Assembly (NCBI RefSeq): GCF_000247695.1
Contig: NW_004624854.1
Coordinates: 4,009,689-4,073,688, forward strand
DNA: 64,000 nucleotides
Direction of reading: 5' to 3'
Origin: Heterocephalus glaber
Taxonomy: Eukaryota; Chordata; Mammalia; Rodentia; Bathyergidae
Under the pieces are notes generated by a model that was given only the letters and a program-made list of their open reading frames with translations, made no database searches and was not told the origin of the DNA. Each line of letters begins with the position of its first letter. The stretch's first letter is position 1. This document shows, piece by piece, positions 62,901-64,000 of this stretch. The translations under genes and the position numbers were made by a program.

Positions 62901-64000
62901 AAGTTTCTTTAAGTTAACCTGTCTTATTTAGATAATGATAGAGTCCGTGAAATGTGAGATGGGCTTGGTATGCCATAGTCTTGGTTCACTCTTGTGTTTT
63001 TATTTACAAGGTTAGTGTGTTGGTCACTCACTAGAGGTTCCAAACTAATTGTTTGGTAATAGTTTATAAATATTTTCAGGGGTTAGTAACTGTCTCACAA
63101 GTCTTTAGATTCTATACTTTGACTTTTACTCAGTTTTGAAAATTGTGTCATTTGCTCATCTCTGACCTTGTGGGACTTTCTCTGTTCACTATCATTTCTC
63201 AGTGATTACCCAGGTTTCACCTTTCAAATGTAGTTCATCTGCCCTAGACATGTATGCTCATTCGAAGAGACTAACGCTTCCATAATCTTTGCTTTTATTT
63301 TGTCCTTCAGTTACCTGTTGATGGTGCTACCCTTCCTAATGTGAGGATAATTCCCTCAGTGGAGAGAAATAAGAAGCAAACCAGTCTTTTGACACATTTA
63401 ACAGTCCATCATTTTTCTCAAGCAGTAATTACATCCATCATGTTAAAGATTGTTTTATCCTGAATATAGTAGTTATGGCATCTATACACATACTTTATGC
63501 ACATTTAATGAAAGAAAAACTCAGTAGGGGACTTAGAAAAATAAGCACTAGCAGATAATTTCAGCCTCTTAGTCCTGTTCTTAAGGATTGTTACTTCTCT
63601 TTTATATTCATTCTTGGCTATATGTTCTGTACTTCATATTTTGTACACGTTTCATTTAAATCAGAGCTCATCAGAAGGAGAGCCCCAAGCAACCACCCTG
63701 GTTTCCTTGGATACCGATTATTTTCCTCATCAGTACCATTTGTGATTGTATTATCAGATTTTCAGTTTTTACCCTCCACCTCCTTTATGTCTTCTGGCCA
63801 TGAAACCCCGAGGGGTGCTATGATAGCTGTTGCTTCTTAAATTGTTTTTCAGTGTAATTTCCTAAAATCCAGGGTATTCTTTAGTAGCCTTTTCATGGCT
63901 AAAAAAAAATGACATAGATTCTTTTTCTAAAAGTTTCCATTATTTCAGATTTCGGGAATAAGCTTCCCTTTGATGGTAAAGATGAAGTCAGGGGTAAAAA

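Larger units (their letters stand above)
11406..64000 (+). other. TMEFF2: TMEFF2 gene, 5' portion (start codon to right window edge)
   Basis: This is the genomic span of TMEFF2 visible here, from the start codon to the right edge. Four coding exons join in phase into a protein start that I recognise as tomoregulin-2: a leucine-rich signal peptide, a Cys-containing N-terminal segment, a follistatin/Kazal module and an acidic Ser/Gly linker. The full protein in other mammals is about 370 residues and adds a second follistatin module, an EGF-like domain, one transmembrane helix and a short cytoplasmic tail. None of those exons was found up to position 64000. Introns are 2,111, 7,390 and 6,309 bp, then more than 36 kb. 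From family knowledge, the protein is found mainly in brain and prostate, its ectodomain can be shed, and it binds PDGF-AA. The transcription start is not visible; it probably lies shortly downstream of the CCAAT and E-box pair near 11.0 kb. Confidence 0.95.
27652..64000 (+). other. TMEFF2: TMEFF2 intron 4, 5' part (more than 36.3 kb)
   Basis: Intron 4 begins at the exon 4 donor GTAGGC and has no acceptor-exon pair that continues TMEFF2 before the window ends. Identified contents: a CpG cluster at 27652-27905, palindromes at 28191, SINE and MIR near 34.4-34.7 kb, L2 pieces at 35.2, 37.0 and 41.8 kb, an L1 3' end at 41.1 kb, a CTCF-like site at 43.55 kb, MIR relics at 40.9, 48.3, 48.7 and 49.2 kb with a nested SINE, a CA microsatellite at 51.5 kb and an ID fragment at 52.57 kb. 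I see no nameable feature in 28220-31300, 44350-47300, 49670-51480 or 52640-64000, apart from the short runs listed. Open frames up to 148 codons occur, none recognisable. Confidence 0.85.

Noticed and set aside
27652..64000. Search for TMEFF2 exon 5 and later exons
   Set aside because: I looked for the linker, second Kazal module, EGF-like and transmembrane coding sequence by eye and found no match with splice sites. A very short or diverged exon could be missed; translated alignment with TMEFF2 would settle it.

Overview
The window is mammalian nuclear DNA. It holds the 5' part of one protein-coding gene on the + strand, TMEFF2 (tomoregulin-2), which encodes a single-pass membrane protein with follistatin/Kazal-type modules and an EGF-like domain. 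Four coding exons can be placed with consensus splice sites and consistent phase: exon 1 (start codon 11406, ends 11574), exon 2 (13686-13795), exon 3 (21186-21315) and a 27-nt exon 4 (27625-27651). Together they encode about the first 145 residues: signal peptide, N-terminal segment, the first follistatin-like module and the start of an acidic Ser/Gly linker. No later exon (second follistatin module, EGF-like domain, transmembrane helix, cytoplasmic tail) was found, so intron 4 runs off the right edge and is at least 36 kb long.

The repeats suggest the organism. Mammal-wide relics (MIR, L2, a Tigger-type DNA transposon) are scattered throughout. Younger insertions are tRNA-derived ID-type SINEs, B1/7SL-like SINEs, a composite B1-ID element, and L1 3' ends with a purine-rich 3' UTR. 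ID plus B1-ID composites without obvious B2 elements point to a non-muroid rodent, for example a squirrel, beaver or kangaroo-rat relative. This is an inference from repeat style; the species is not established.

Layout: 1-9.5 kb is AT-rich upstream intergenic DNA with ID SINEs, MIR relics and a duplicated L1 3' UTR. 9.5-12.2 kb is the promoter CpG island, with a CCAAT box and an E-box about 25 bp apart, G-quadruplex-type runs, and a leader carrying four short upstream ORFs. 11.4-27.7 kb holds exons 1-4 and introns 1-3. 27.7-64 kb is intron 4, mostly AT-rich, with MIR, L2, L1 and SINE fragments, a strong CTCF-like motif at 43.55 kb and a few isolated CpG clusters.

I found no undescribed multi-gene system. 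The observations most worth following are the upstream-ORF series in the leader, whose longest member stops 2 nt before the TMEFF2 start codon; the frame-preserving 27-nt exon 4, which encodes a Ser-Gly repeat; the CpG/NRF1-like cluster just after exon 4; and the CTCF-like motifs. Apart from exon borders and short motifs, repeat boundaries are estimates made by eye.
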